Below are positions 9,225 to 17,471 of a stretch of DNA of 44,839 bases, in pieces. The stretch spans positions 102,248 through 147,086 of the forward strand of contig JAJFGG010000011.1 of NCBI GenBank assembly GCA_021776235.1. Direction: 5' to 3'. Every line of letters starts with the position of its first letter. Positions within the stretch are counted from its first letter, which is position 1. Source of the DNA: Alphaproteobacteria bacterium (lineage in GTDB: Bacteria; Pseudomonadota; Alphaproteobacteria; GCA-2731375). The notes beneath the pieces are model-generated. The model was not told the origin of the DNA. It saw nothing but the letters and a program-made list of their open reading frames with translations, and did no database searches. Both the position numbers and the translations under genes were made by a program.

Positions 9225-9241
9225 CCGGGGTCAAGTCCCGG
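9225..9241. repeat. Short GC-rich palindrome resembling a dispersed alphaproteobacterial repeat
   Basis: CCGGG-gtcaagt-CCCGG sits in the 254-nt divergent gap between the crotonase and the first lyase. From general knowledge, alphaproteobacterial genomes carry many copies of palindromes built around 'CCGGGnTCAAGnCCCGG', often mis-translated as 'PGLDPG'. Only one copy is evident in this window. A second stem, CCCCG/CGGGG at 9212-9230, overlaps it. Confidence 0.35.
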
Positions 9242-9376
9242 ATAGCGGTGCTGGCATGCGGCAATTCGTCCCCTGATAACCATGACGACGGCTACCACGC
9301 CGGCCGGTATCTGTTAAAGTAGCGAGAGTCAGAGGTATGGCTCGCAGCCATATGGACCACCCAGGGAGGAAGCGGC

Positions 9377-10258
9377 ATGCGGCGTTCTTCGCAATTGAGG
9401 GCTTTGTTGCAACGGGGCATCGTGCTCGCGCCGGGCGTTTACAACGCACTGTTCGCGAAGACGGTCGAGCATATGGGATTCGATGCGATCTACGTTACCG
9501 GATTTGGCACCGCGGCGCGGTATGGGTACCCAGACGTGGGACTGATAACCCAGACCGAGATGGTGCAAAATCTCCGGCACATCTGCCAGGCAACGACCAT
9601 TCCGGTGATCGCGGACGCCGATACCGGGTACGGAAATGTTATCAATGTCGCCCGCACGGTTCGCGAATACGAACGCGCCGGTGTCGCGGGTTTCCATCTC
9701 GAGGATCAGGTATTTCCCAAGAAATGCGGTTTCATGGAAGGCAAGGCCGTCATCCCCCTTGATGAGCATATGCAGAAAATCCGCGCCGCGCTGGATGCAC
9801 GCAATGATCCGGACACCGTCGTCATTGCCCGCACCGACGCGTTGGCGCCGAATGGGTGGGAAGACGCCCTGGCCCGGGCACGGGCATACCGCGAGGCCGG
9901 TGCGGATCTTGTTTTCGTCGACGGCATCCGCACCACCGAAGAACTCGAAATATACAGCCGCGAACTGGCTTTGCAGGGTATTCCCTGTCTTTACAATGGC
10001 GGGCTGGTGACCGCCGAGGCCGCGGGCCGGATGGGCTTCAAGATACAGATCCTGGCGGGGCTCGCCCTTGGTGCCGTGTACGAAAGTGCGACGGAGGCGA
10101 TGCAGGAATTGAACAGCAGCGGCACGACGCGGCAGACCGCCGCCCGTTACGGTCCGCCGGGCGAAGGAGAAAGCGTTAACGACCTCCTCGGCGTACCGGA
10201 GGTCTACGCGCTGGAGCAGCGCTACGACGCGTCCGGCGAAGAGGAGCTTGTACCATGA
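9377..10258 (+). CDS. Isocitrate lyase/PEP mutase family carbon-carbon lyase, first tandem copy (2,3-dimethylmalate lyase-like)
   Basis: This 293-residue TIM-barrel enzyme belongs to the isocitrate lyase/phosphoenolpyruvate mutase superfamily, whose short members cleave 2-methylisocitrate or 2,3-dimethylmalate or decarboxylate oxaloacetate. Visible are the metal and substrate loop 'IADADTGYGN' (Asp80 and Asp82), 'HLEDQ' (Glu109, Asp110), the flexible catalytic loop 'PKKCGF' with Cys117, and 'ARTDA'. The lyase motif KKCGH has Phe in place of His. A strong GGAGGA lies 7 nt before ATG 9377. Its stop overlaps the next gene by 4 nt, so the paralogs are co-translated. Context (aconitase-type subunits downstream) favours a substituted-malate substrate; exact specificity is inference. 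Confidence 0.88.
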   Translation: MRRSSQLRALLQRGIVLAPGVYNALFAKTVEHMGFDAIYVTGFGTAARYGYPDVGLITQTEMVQNLRHICQATTIPVIADADTGYGNVINVARTVREYERAGVAGFHLEDQVFPKKCGFMEGKAVIPLDEHMQKIRAALDARNDPDTVVIARTDALAPNGWEDALARARAYREAGADLVFVDGIRTTEELEIYSRELALQGIPCLYNGGLVTAEAAGRMGFKIQILAGLALGAVYESATEAMQELNSSGTTRQTAARYGPPGEGESVNDLLGVPEVYALEQRYDASGEEELVP

Positions 10259-11109
10259 GCAGCCCCGGCGCCCGCTTGCGGCATCTAATGACGAACGCCA
10301 TGGTGGTGGCGCCGTTCGTGTACGACGGTTTCACCGCCCTGATAGCCGAAGGGCAAGGCGCCCAGGCCGTCTACATGACGGGGCATGGAACCTCGGCCCA
10401 GATCGGATTGCCGGATGTCGGTCTTGCCAGTCTGGCGGAGATGGCCGGAAACCTGGGCTATATTGCCAATGCGGTCGCGATCCCGGTTATCGCCGATGCC
10501 GATACAGGCTATGGCAACGCCATCAATGCTCAGCGCACTGTGCGGGAATACGAAACCGCCGGCGCCGCCGCCATGCACCTCGAAGATCAGGTCTTCCCAA
10601 AGCGCTGCGGTTTCTTTGAAGGCAAGAAATGCGTGCCGATGGCCGAGCACGTGCAGAAGATCCGGGCCGCCCTGGATGCCCGCGCTGATCCGGATCTGGT
10701 GATCATTGCCCGGACCGACGCCGTGGCGCCGAACGGCTGGGACGATGCGATCCGGCGGGCCGAAGCGTATCGCCAGGCCGGCGCGGACATGGTCTTCGTC
10801 GATGGCATCAAGACCGCCGACGACCTGGACATCTATACCCGCCGGTTGGTCGAACAGGGGATCCCCTGCCTCTACAACGGACAGCTCTCACCCACTGGGG
10901 AGATCGCGGCGCGCGGCTTCAAGATTATGATAACCGGCGGTGGCCACGCGCTTTCGTACGCCGCCGTGCGCCAGGCGCTGCTTGCGCTGAAGCAGGACGG
11001 CGGCGGCGAGGGCCGGGATCTTGAGCGCTTCAATGCCATGACGGATTTGTTGGGTTTGCCCGAAATCTACGAATTGGAGCGTCGCTACGCGCCAATCTCG
11101 AAAACGTGA
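10255..11109 (+). CDS. Isocitrate lyase/PEP mutase family carbon-carbon lyase, second tandem copy
   Basis: This 284-residue paralog of the preceding gene is very similar from 'VIADADTGYGN' to the 'IPCLYNG' strand. It keeps Asp81 and Asp83 of the metal loop, Glu110/Asp111, and Cys118 in 'PKRCGF', again with Phe replacing the usual His. The N-terminal 70 residues and the C-terminus diverge more than the core, including 'T-G-H-G-T-S-A-Q' versus 'T-G-F-G-T-A-A-R' near the substrate pocket. The two copies could be a hetero-oligomer or handle different stereoisomers. ATGA overlaps the first copy; a 54-nt gap with a purine-rich site precedes the next gene. Confidence 0.88.
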   Translation: MSSPGARLRHLMTNAMVVAPFVYDGFTALIAEGQGAQAVYMTGHGTSAQIGLPDVGLASLAEMAGNLGYIANAVAIPVIADADTGYGNAINAQRTVREYETAGAAAMHLEDQVFPKRCGFFEGKKCVPMAEHVQKIRAALDARADPDLVIIARTDAVAPNGWDDAIRRAEAYRQAGADMVFVDGIKTADDLDIYTRRLVEQGIPCLYNGQLSPTGEIAARGFKIMITGGGHALSYAAVRQALLALKQDGGGEGRDLERFNAMTDLLGLPEIYELERRYAPISKT

Positions 11110-11163
11110 GATGAATTTTCCACAATCGCCCGCAAACTGGGCGAACGACAGAAAGAGATCATC

Positions 11164-12411
11164 ATGGGCATGACAATAGCAGAGAAGATTCTGGCCGCGC
11201 ATGCCGGCGCCGACACTGTGGTACCGGGGCAATATCTGTGGTGCAAGGTTGACGCGACCAGCGGTCACAGGCTGGCGGATCTGGAAGCTCTGGGGGTGGA
11301 CCGGGTCTGGGACCCGGACCGGGTGTTCATGGTGGACGATCATCAGGCCCCGCCGCCGACTATTGCCGCGGCCAACCAAGTGAAGGAATTGCGGCGCCTG
11401 ATCAAGAAATTCGGGATCACGAATTATTTTGAATACGGGCGAGGCGGCATTCTGCATCAGGTTTTCGCCGAACACGGCATGTACGCGCCAGGTGATCTGG
11501 TGGCGCAATGCGACTCCCATTCGACCGCGGGCGGGGTATTCAACGCTTGCGTAACCAATGCCAATCTCGACGCGGTGCACGTTCTTGCCTTCGGTGAGCT
11601 TTGGTTCCGGGTTCCCAATTCGGTGCGCGTGATCTTGAACGGCACACTTCCCGGATGGTGCGTCGGCAAGGACGTCATCCTCAAGGTCGCGGCCGAACTC
11701 GGGACCGACTATGGCCTGTACAAGTCCGTGGAGTATGTCGGCCCGGTGGCGAGCCAGATGAGCCTTGCGCAACGTTGGACGGTCTCCAACATGGGCGTGG
11801 AAGTCGGTGCCAAGTTCGCAGTCTTCGAGGCCGATGAAAAGACCGACGCCTTCCTCGCCGGGCGATTGGACCGCCCGTACGAACATGTGACGGCCGACCC
11901 GGATGCATCCTACGAGGCCGAGTACGAGTTCGACTTGAGCGACCTGACGCCGATGGTGGCCCGTCCCGGTGATCCCGGAAACGGGGTTCCCGTCGAATCG
12001 GTGATGTCCGAGCGGGTCCGGGTCGATCAGGCGTTCCTCGGGTCATGCACAAATGCGCGTTTGGAGGACCTTGAAGTGGCGGCGCGAATTCTGAAAGGAC
12101 GGCAGGTCCACCCGGATGTCCGCATGCTGGTCAGCCCATCCTCGCAAGAGGTATTCGGGGCGGCGCTTAAGGCCGGATATCTGGAGACTCTGGTCGACGC
12201 GGGCGCGCTCGTCGAACACTCGACCTGCGGGCCCTGTTACGGCGGACATCTCGGTGTGCTTGGGGACGGCGAAACCTGTATTTCAAGCAGCAATCGCAAT
12301 TTCCAAGGCCGGATGGGCAGCCCACTCGCCAACGTCTGGCTGTCGAGCCCAGCCACCGTCGCGGCGTCCGCGGTCGCGGGCGTGATCGTGGACCCCCGTG
12401 AATACCTCTAA
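11164..12411 (+). CDS. Aconitase-family hydro-lyase, large subunit (LeuC / dimethylmaleate hydratase large-subunit type)
   Basis: This 415-residue protein is the size of the short LeuC/homoaconitase/DmdA subunits (about 420), not of bacterial LeuC (about 465). The [4Fe-4S] ligands are Cys295 ('GSCTN') and Cys355/Cys358 ('TCGPCYG'). Also present are 'Q-C-D-S-H-S' (117, usually G-x-D-S-H-T), and 'SSSNRNFQGRMG' (374-385). It would interconvert an unsaturated dicarboxylate and a hydroxy-acid together with the small subunit next door. ATG 11170 (M-T-I-A-E-K-I-L) is an equally likely start. Being next to two dimethylmalate-lyase-like enzymes suggests dimethylmaleate or a similar acid rather than isopropylmalate. 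Confidence 0.88.
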   Translation: MGMTIAEKILAAHAGADTVVPGQYLWCKVDATSGHRLADLEALGVDRVWDPDRVFMVDDHQAPPPTIAAANQVKELRRLIKKFGITNYFEYGRGGILHQVFAEHGMYAPGDLVAQCDSHSTAGGVFNACVTNANLDAVHVLAFGELWFRVPNSVRVILNGTLPGWCVGKDVILKVAAELGTDYGLYKSVEYVGPVASQMSLAQRWTVSNMGVEVGAKFAVFEADEKTDAFLAGRLDRPYEHVTADPDASYEAEYEFDLSDLTPMVARPGDPGNGVPVESVMSERVRVDQAFLGSCTNARLEDLEVAARILKGRQVHPDVRMLVSPSSQEVFGAALKAGYLETLVDAGALVEHSTCGPCYGGHLGVLGDGETCISSSNRNFQGRMGSPLANVWLSSPATVAASAVAGVIVDPREYL

Positions 12412-12426
12412 AAGGGGACAGAAAAA

Positions 12427-12957
12427 ATGGAAACCGTATGTACCGGCCGTGTTTGGAAATTCGGCGACCGCATTAGCACGGACCTGATGGTGCCGGGGTC
12501 CCGTGTGCTGGCGAATCCAGGCCTCGGCGCGGAGGAAGCCGCCACGTTCTGCATGGAGGCCAATCGTCCTGGCTGGGCCGTGTCCGAAGTGCAGCAGGGC
12601 GATATCCTGGTCGCAGGTATCAATTTCGGTTGCGGCTCCAGCCGCAACGGATCCATGCCATTGAAGACGCTCGGTATCGCCGTGGTGTTGGCCGAGTCCG
12701 TATCACGCATTCACCTGCGCAATGCGGTGAACACAGGGCTGCCGACATTGGTCGCGCCAGGCATTACCGGTTTTGTCGAGGAAGGCCAGAGCCTCAAGGT
12801 GAACATCATAACCGGCGAGGTCAGGAATCTTGAAACCGGGGCCACCATGTCGGCGGAAGCCTGGGGCGAAGGCACGCCGCCCTATGAGATCTTGATGGCG
12901 GGTGGGCTGGATGCCTACATGAAGATAAAATTGAAGGAACGGGGCCTCGTTTCTTAG
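12427..12957 (+). CDS. Aconitase-family hydro-lyase, small subunit (LeuD / dimethylmaleate hydratase small-subunit type)
   Basis: This 176-residue swivel-domain subunit provides substrate-binding residues to the active site of the large subunit. It begins with 'G-R-V-W-K-F-G-D-R-I-S-T-D' and has the family loop 'GCGSSRNGSMP' (68-78), whose Ser-Ser-Arg binds a substrate carboxylate in relatives. The residue after Arg is Asn, where LeuD and homoaconitases usually have Glu. AAAGGGGA lies about 8 nt before ATG 12427, and only 15 nt separate it from the large subunit. It ends 12 nt from the convergent flavin oxidoreductase gene. Confidence 0.88.
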   Translation: METVCTGRVWKFGDRISTDLMVPGSRVLANPGLGAEEAATFCMEANRPGWAVSEVQQGDILVAGINFGCGSSRNGSMPLKTLGIAVVLAESVSRIHLRNAVNTGLPTLVAPGITGFVEEGQSLKVNIITGEVRNLETGATMSAEAWGEGTPPYEILMAGGLDAYMKIKLKERGLVS

Positions 12958-12969
12958 GTTCGATTAGAT

Positions 12970-13779
12970 CTAAAGCAGCGCCCGAATAGCTGAAAGATTG
13001 GCTTCGTCAGGCTTGTTCACGACGAGAATCGCGTCGTCGAAACCGATGTCGGCCAGACCGCGCAAACGCACAGCGGCTTCTTCCGGGCCGCACCGAAGGT
13101 CCAGCTTGTCGGTATCTGCGAGTGATGCGCTCGGCGCGTCAAGATCCACGTGAATGTTTGTCACAATGGCCCGTTTGCCGCCCAGATCCTTGAATCTCGC
13201 GGCCCCCTCCCGCAGCGTGGCTATATCGGTATACATCGCCGAGGCAATCCAGCCGTCATATTGCTGCGCCGCGACCGGGATCCAGCGGCTGCCGGCCCAA
13301 CTGCCAATCAAAATAGGGGGCCCACCAAGGGCCTGCGGCCAGGGTTTGAGATCAACACCCTGAACCGTTTCACCGCGCCACAATTTTTGCATGAGAGGCA
13401 GAGCCTCCCGCAGATGACGAAAACGCCCTGCAAAATCTGCGCCCACGGCCTTGAAATCCGCTTCCGTCGATCCGGCGCCAACGCCCAGGCGCAGCCGGCC
13501 CTGGGACAACAGATGTGCGGTCAATACCCTGTGCGCCAGCTCGACCGGGTTCCGCAACGGGACTTGAAGAATGCAGGTTCCTATCTCGATCCGACTGGTG
13601 ACGGCAGCGGCGGCGCAGGCGGCGCCCAGCGGGTCGGCTATGCTCTCGGCCCGGCCAATTGCATCGAAGAACCAAAGCCCGGTGAAGCCAGTCTTCTCCA
13701 CCATGCCCATGGCGGCGCAATAGGTCGCGCCGTCAAGCGCGGCATTTCCCATAAACGGCAGGCTAATCCCAAGATTCAT
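12970..13779 (-). CDS. LLM class (luciferase-like) flavin-dependent oxidoreductase
   Basis: This 269-residue protein has the bacterial-luciferase-like TIM barrel that uses FMN or F420 to oxygenate or reduce a small substrate. Visible are the N-terminal 'L-G-I-S-L-P-F', the 'G-L-W-F-F-D' strand with Asp at about residue 39, 'I-G-T-C-I-L-Q-V-P-L-R-N-P' (about 67-79), and the family hallmark 'S-Q-G-R-L-R-L-G-V-G-A-G' (about 91-102). It is about 50-80 residues shorter than classical luciferase subunits. It follows the Dpp-type permease gene dppC on the same strand, 92 nt away and after a hairpin, so it may be the last gene of that operon. The substrate is unknown. Confidence 0.85.
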   Translation of the reverse strand: MNLGISLPFMGNAALDGATYCAAMGMVEKTGFTGLWFFDAIGRAESIADPLGAACAAAAVTSRIEIGTCILQVPLRNPVELAHRVLTAHLLSQGRLRLGVGAGSTEADFKAVGADFAGRFRHLREALPLMQKLWRGETVQGVDLKPWPQALGGPPILIGSWAGSRWIPVAAQQYDGWIASAMYTDIATLREGAARFKDLGGKRAIVTNIHVDLDAPSASLADTDKLDLRCGPEEAAVRLRGLADIGFDDAILVVNKPDEANLSAIRALL

Positions 13780-13818
13780 TGCAAAGCGCCCCGCAAATGT
13801 GTTTCAGGAGATGGAGTT

Positions 13819-13839
13819 GGCAAGCCCGTCAGGCTCGCC
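13819..13839 (-). terminator. Stem-loop between dppC-like and LLM genes
   Basis: GGC-a-AGCC, 5-nt loop CGTCA, GGCT-c-GCC: seven base pairs with one A/C mismatch. It lies in the 92-nt gap downstream of the dppC-like gene. There is no T-tract, so it is more likely an attenuator or mRNA-processing element than a full terminator. Confidence 0.3.
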
Positions 13840-13871
13840 GTCCGCGAAAGCGATATGAGGCGTAATGTATC

Positions 13872-14768
13872 TCAGCGATCCCGGAGTTTCGGGTCCAGTA
13901 CATCGCGCATGGCATCACCAAACAGGTTAAAGCCGAACACCGCCAGCGAAATCGCAATGCCTGGGAAGATGACCGCCCAGGGTGCGCTTTCGGCATATTC
14001 TTCCGCACCACTTTTCAGCATCAAGCCCCAGGCCGGTGTCGGCTCCTGCACGCCAAGGCCAAGATAGCTGAGCGAGGCTTCCGCCAGGATGGCCTGGCCC
14101 AGAAAGGTCGTCAGCATGATCAGATAAGGTGCCATGATATTAGGCGATATGTGACGCAGGACAATGCGGACATGGCCAAAACCCATGGCCCGCGCGGCAT
14201 CCACATAAGGAATTTCGCGGATCGCCAGGGCGGACGAGCGCACCACCCGGGCACAGTTCGGTATGAGCGGAATAGTGATGGCGACGATCACCGGTCCGAC
14301 GCCGCGGCCCAGAATAATCACGATCGCCAAGGCCAGAATGATCGAGGGAAAAGCGATCAGAACGTCAACCACGCGCTGTACGATATTATCCACCCAGCCG
14401 CCGAAATAGGCAGAGGTGACACCAATCAACAGGCCGATGGTGGAGCCAAGAATGGCGGCGGTGAAACCAACCAGCATGGCGGTGCGGGCGCCATGGACGA
14501 TACGGGAATAAATATCCCGGCCAAACTCGTCGGTACCGAAAATATGGTCCAAACTGGGCGCCTGCAGCATGGCGCCAAAGTCATTGACTTCCGGATCGTA
14601 CATGTCGATTTGCTCGGCAAATACGGCGGCGAAAATCATCAAGATAACAATCAACCCGCCAGCCGCGCCCAGAGGCTGGCGTCGGATCAAATCTATAGCA
14701 ACGGCACCCCAGCCGCGATCCTGGAGTGGTTCGTCCTGAATTCCAATGTATGTTTCATTGACCGCCAT
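13872..14768 (-). CDS. Dipeptide/oligopeptide/nickel-type ABC transporter permease, DppC-like
   Basis: This 298-residue inner-membrane permease has a cytoplasmic N-terminus of about 30 residues and about six transmembrane helices. It carries the DppC/OppC signature 'FGTDEFGRDIYSRIVHGAR' (about 87-105) and the ATPase-contacting loop 'YVDAARAMGFGHVRIVLRHI' (about 188-207). Gene order and a 24-nt gap place it directly after dppB. The subgroup can carry dipeptides, oligopeptides, nickel, opines or glycosides; specificity is not readable from this subunit. Confidence 0.94.
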   Translation of the reverse strand: MAVNETYIGIQDEPLQDRGWGAVAIDLIRRQPLGAAGGLIVILMIFAAVFAEQIDMYDPEVNDFGAMLQAPSLDHIFGTDEFGRDIYSRIVHGARTAMLVGFTAAILGSTIGLLIGVTSAYFGGWVDNIVQRVVDVLIAFPSIILALAIVIILGRGVGPVIVAITIPLIPNCARVVRSSALAIREIPYVDAARAMGFGHVRIVLRHISPNIMAPYLIMLTTFLGQAILAEASLSYLGLGVQEPTPAWGLMLKSGAEEYAESAPWAVIFPGIAISLAVFGFNLFGDAMRDVLDPKLRDR

Positions 14769-14792
14769 GGCCTGACCCCAATTTACCTGCGA

Positions 14793-15764
14793 TTAGCTAT
14801 AATGAATTCGTGGATCGACCCAGGCATAGAGCAGATCCACCAGTAAATTAACCACAACGAAGACCGAAACAACCATCATCACCAGCGCCTGGGTCAGCGT
14901 GAAGTCATGGTCCAACACCGCATCGACAAATAGTTTACCCAGACCGTTGAGATTGAAAACCTGCTCGGTCACCACCAGACCGCCGATCAGGAATGCGAAC
15001 TCGATGCCGACAAGGGTAATGACCGGCAGCAGCGCGTTTTTCAAGGCGTGCTGATTGACAATCACCTTTTCGAACAGCCCCTTGGCCCGGGCCGTGCGGA
15101 CATAATCCTCGCGCAGAACCTCCAACATGGCCGAACGGGTCATGCGCACCACCACCGCTGCATAGCGATAACCCACCGCGACCGCCGGCCATATGGTCTG
15201 GGATAGATTAGCCCATGGATCGACCCATATGGGCGTAAATTGAATGGGCATCATCCACGGTTCACCAAACAGGTGCTGGCTGACGATTAAAAGGCCCAAA
15301 ATTATCATGATGCCGAGCCAGAATGACGGCGTGGCAATGCCGGCGATGGAAAACAGCCGGATGCAGTAATCCACCCAGGTATTCTGCCTGATGGCGGAAA
15401 TTACGCCGAACGGCAATGCGATGATCACGGCCGTCAAGGTTGCCATGATGGCGATTTGCAAGGTCAGTTGAAAACGGACGGAGATCTCTTCCGTGACCGG
15501 ACGTCCGGTCCACATGGAATCGCCGAAATTCAAAGTCACCATACCAATCGCAAAATCATAAAATTGTTTGGCCATCGATTGGTTCAGGCCGAGGCCCTCG
15601 CGGCAGATGTCAATCTGTTCCTTATCCACCATCAAACCGGTGCCGCCCAGGCGGATCTCGCAGACATCGCCGGGGATCATGCGCATCAGCATGAAGACCA
15701 GAAGACCGGCCCCGATCAGCGTCGGGATCATCAGCAAAATTCGCTTTATGGTGTATTTGTACAT
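14793..15764 (-). CDS. Dipeptide/oligopeptide/nickel-type ABC transporter permease, DppB-like
   Basis: This 323-residue permease is the partner of DppC. It starts with the typical 'Y-T-I-K-R-I-L-L-M-I-P-T-L-I-G' first helix. It has the periplasmic loop with Cys36 and Cys50, the 'N-F-G-D-S-M-W-T-G-R-P-V' segment near residue 75, and the EAA loop 'YVRTARAKGLFEKVIVNQHALKN' shape (about 220-242). The separation from the binding-protein gene includes a strong hairpin (15828-15857). Confidence 0.94.
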   Translation of the reverse strand: MYKYTIKRILLMIPTLIGAGLLVFMLMRMIPGDVCEIRLGGTGLMVDKEQIDICREGLGLNQSMAKQFYDFAIGMVTLNFGDSMWTGRPVTEEISVRFQLTLQIAIMATLTAVIIALPFGVISAIRQNTWVDYCIRLFSIAGIATPSFWLGIMIILGLLIVSQHLFGEPWMMPIQFTPIWVDPWANLSQTIWPAVAVGYRYAAVVVRMTRSAMLEVLREDYVRTARAKGLFEKVIVNQHALKNALLPVITLVGIEFAFLIGGLVVTEQVFNLNGLGKLFVDAVLDHDFTLTQALVMMVVSVFVVVNLLVDLLYAWVDPRIHYS

Positions 15765-15827
15765 GGGTCAGCCATCCATGCGGCGTCAACCGAAGCCGAA
15801 AAGCAATAAATAATCAAAAACGCCGCC

Positions 15828-15857
15828 CATGGCGGCCGCATCTATGCGGCCGCCATG
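15828..15857 (-). terminator. Perfect 14-bp inverted repeat with T-tract downstream of the binding-protein gene
   Basis: CATGGCGGCCGCAT, two bases, then ATGCGGCCGCCATG: a perfect 14-bp stem, 12 nt after the binding-protein stop. In the minus-strand transcript it is followed by GGGCGGCG and five U. That is the form of a partial intrinsic terminator or 3' stabiliser between a highly needed binding protein and its permeases. Confidence 0.6.
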
Positions 15858-15869
15858 TCGGCAATAAGC

Positions 15870-17471
15870 TTACTGGTCCAACCAGACCTGATCCAAATGC
15901 TGGTTCAGATAGTGACTGGGCGCAATCTTCCAACCCTTCACGTAGGAACGGTGGGGGTTGATCTTGTACCACCACAAGGTGGGGATAATGTGGGCTTCCT
16001 CACCATACAAACGCGTTTCAAAGTCACGCATAATTTTGCGCTGCTCGGCCGGATCGCCAGATCTGGACATGGCCGCATGCATTTTTTCCATCGGCTCGTC
16101 CGTATACTGGGCATAGTTGTTGGAGGCACTGCCCAGATATTTCGAGACATCGACGATCGGGTTCACAATCGACTGGCAATTGGCATCGATGGCAACCTGA
16201 TAGTCCTTCTTTTTCCGCAGGGAATCGACCCAGGGGCCAGTCGGCACGGCGTTCTGCGTCACCTTCACGCCAATTTGCCGCCACTGGTCAATCAGCCAGA
16301 CACCCAGGATACGATACGGTTGGTCAACCGCACGATTCAGAAGGGTAAAGCTCAGGTTCGAATGACCGGCTTCCTTTAACAGGCGTCTGGCTTCATCCCG
16401 GCTCTTTTTGATATCGGTCCAGAAACCCGGAATTTTGGTCAGTTCGTCCTTGTTCGCGGCCAGGGGATGGCTTGGGAACACCACACCGCCGACGGTCTTG
16501 ACGATGGCGATCTTCGACAGCGCCTTGGAACCGCTCCAACGGTCCACGGCGAGACTTAGTGCCCGGCGCACCCGCTTGTCATCAAACGGCTTGGCCTTGT
16601 GATTTGGCGTTACCAGCAAGGAACAGTTCCAATCACCTTCCTGCACGGTGATCTTGTCGCCCAGGGCCTTGACCAGGTCGTCCCGCGCTTTCGGGGGAAA
16701 GCCACGGAATTCGATGGCGGCCCGGTTGCCGCGGATGGCCTGCAAACGCACAGCCATCTTCGGTGCGGAGATGGCCTTGTAGCCATCCAGATAGGGTTTG
16801 CCCTTGTGGTGATAACCGTCATAACGCTTGCCCGAGACAAAGGCGCCCGGCTGATGTTCCACGAATGAAAAGGCACCCGTGCCGTTTACGTTCTTTTGAT
16901 GCCATTTATAGCCGTGGGTATCCAGATCCTTCTTGGCATAGATGAAATTGAAGGGCATCGCCACCGAGGGAATAAAGGTCGGCGAAGGGTATTTCAGCTT
17001 CATCACCAGGGTATATTTATCCGGTGTCGTGATGGTCTCGACCATGGAAAAGAACTTTTTCCGCAAGCTCAATATGCCTTCTGGCGGGAACACAAGCTTG
17101 TCATAGGTCGCTTTCACATCGGCCGCGGTCAGCGGCGTGCCGTCATGAAACTTGATATCCTTGCGGATCGCAAACGTATGGGTCTTGCCATCGTCAGAAC
17201 TGGAAAACGACGAACAGACATCACATACGAAATCCGTGGTCGAACTTGGGTTTTCCGGGTTGACCCGGATCAGAGTGCTATAAAACGGCCGGATCGGATG
17301 GATCATCCCGAAGGTGCCTTCCATGTGGCCGTCCATGGAGGGAATCTTAGAGCCCACCACGAAATTCAAAGTGCCGCCGCGCTTCGGCGTCTCCGCCGTC
17401 GCGACGTTGGCCGCCAACAACAGCGCCGCCGCTGTCGTCCCGACCAACATTTTCAGGGTCTTAGGTTTCAT
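15870..17471 (-). CDS. ABC transporter periplasmic substrate-binding protein, family 5 (DppA/OppA-like)
   Basis: This is an extracytoplasmic binding protein (SBP_bac_5) of about 533 residues for the Dpp-type importer. The start at 17471 is chosen because GGGAG lies about 9 nt upstream and the protein then begins with a clean Sec signal peptide: Lys-rich start, hydrophobic core, cleavage near A-T-A-E. An ATG at 17507 would add 12 residues with no good ribosome-binding site. The mature part shows 'RGGTLNFV' and the family signature 'FHDGTPLTAADVKATYDKL' (about 114-133). It is encoded between the ATPases and the permeases, with a terminator-like hairpin after it. The ligand is unknown. Confidence 0.93.
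   Translation of the reverse strand: MKPKTLKMLVGTTAAALLLAANVATAETPKRGGTLNFVVGSKIPSMDGHMEGTFGMIHPIRPFYSTLIRVNPENPSSTTDFVCDVCSSFSSSDDGKTHTFAIRKDIKFHDGTPLTAADVKATYDKLVFPPEGILSLRKKFFSMVETITTPDKYTLVMKLKYPSPTFIPSVAMPFNFIYAKKDLDTHGYKWHQKNVNGTGAFSFVEHQPGAFVSGKRYDGYHHKGKPYLDGYKAISAPKMAVRLQAIRGNRAAIEFRGFPPKARDDLVKALGDKITVQEGDWNCSLLVTPNHKAKPFDDKRVRRALSLAVDRWSGSKALSKIAIVKTVGGVVFPSHPLAANKDELTKIPGFWTDIKKSRDEARRLLKEAGHSNLSFTLLNRAVDQPYRILGVWLIDQWRQIGVKVTQNAVPTGPWVDSLRKKKDYQVAIDANCQSIVNPIVDVSKYLGSASNNYAQYTDEPMEKMHAAMSRSGDPAEQRKIMRDFETRLYGEEAHIIPTLWWYKINPHRSYVKGWKIAPSHYLNQHLDQVWLDQ

Noticed and set aside
10888-11886. Minus-strand reading frame of 332 codons over the lyase and hydro-lyase genes
   Set aside because: It is a shadow of the two well-supported plus-strand genes, with no family similarity and no ribosome-binding site.
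9377-12957. Cluster as ordinary leucine biosynthesis (leuCD) or the methylcitrate cycle
   Set aside because: The hydro-lyase subunits are of the short DmdA/homoaconitase size, leuB and leuA are absent, and there is no citrate synthase or prpD. Two lyases with aconitase subunits fit substituted-malate breakdown better, though this is not proven.
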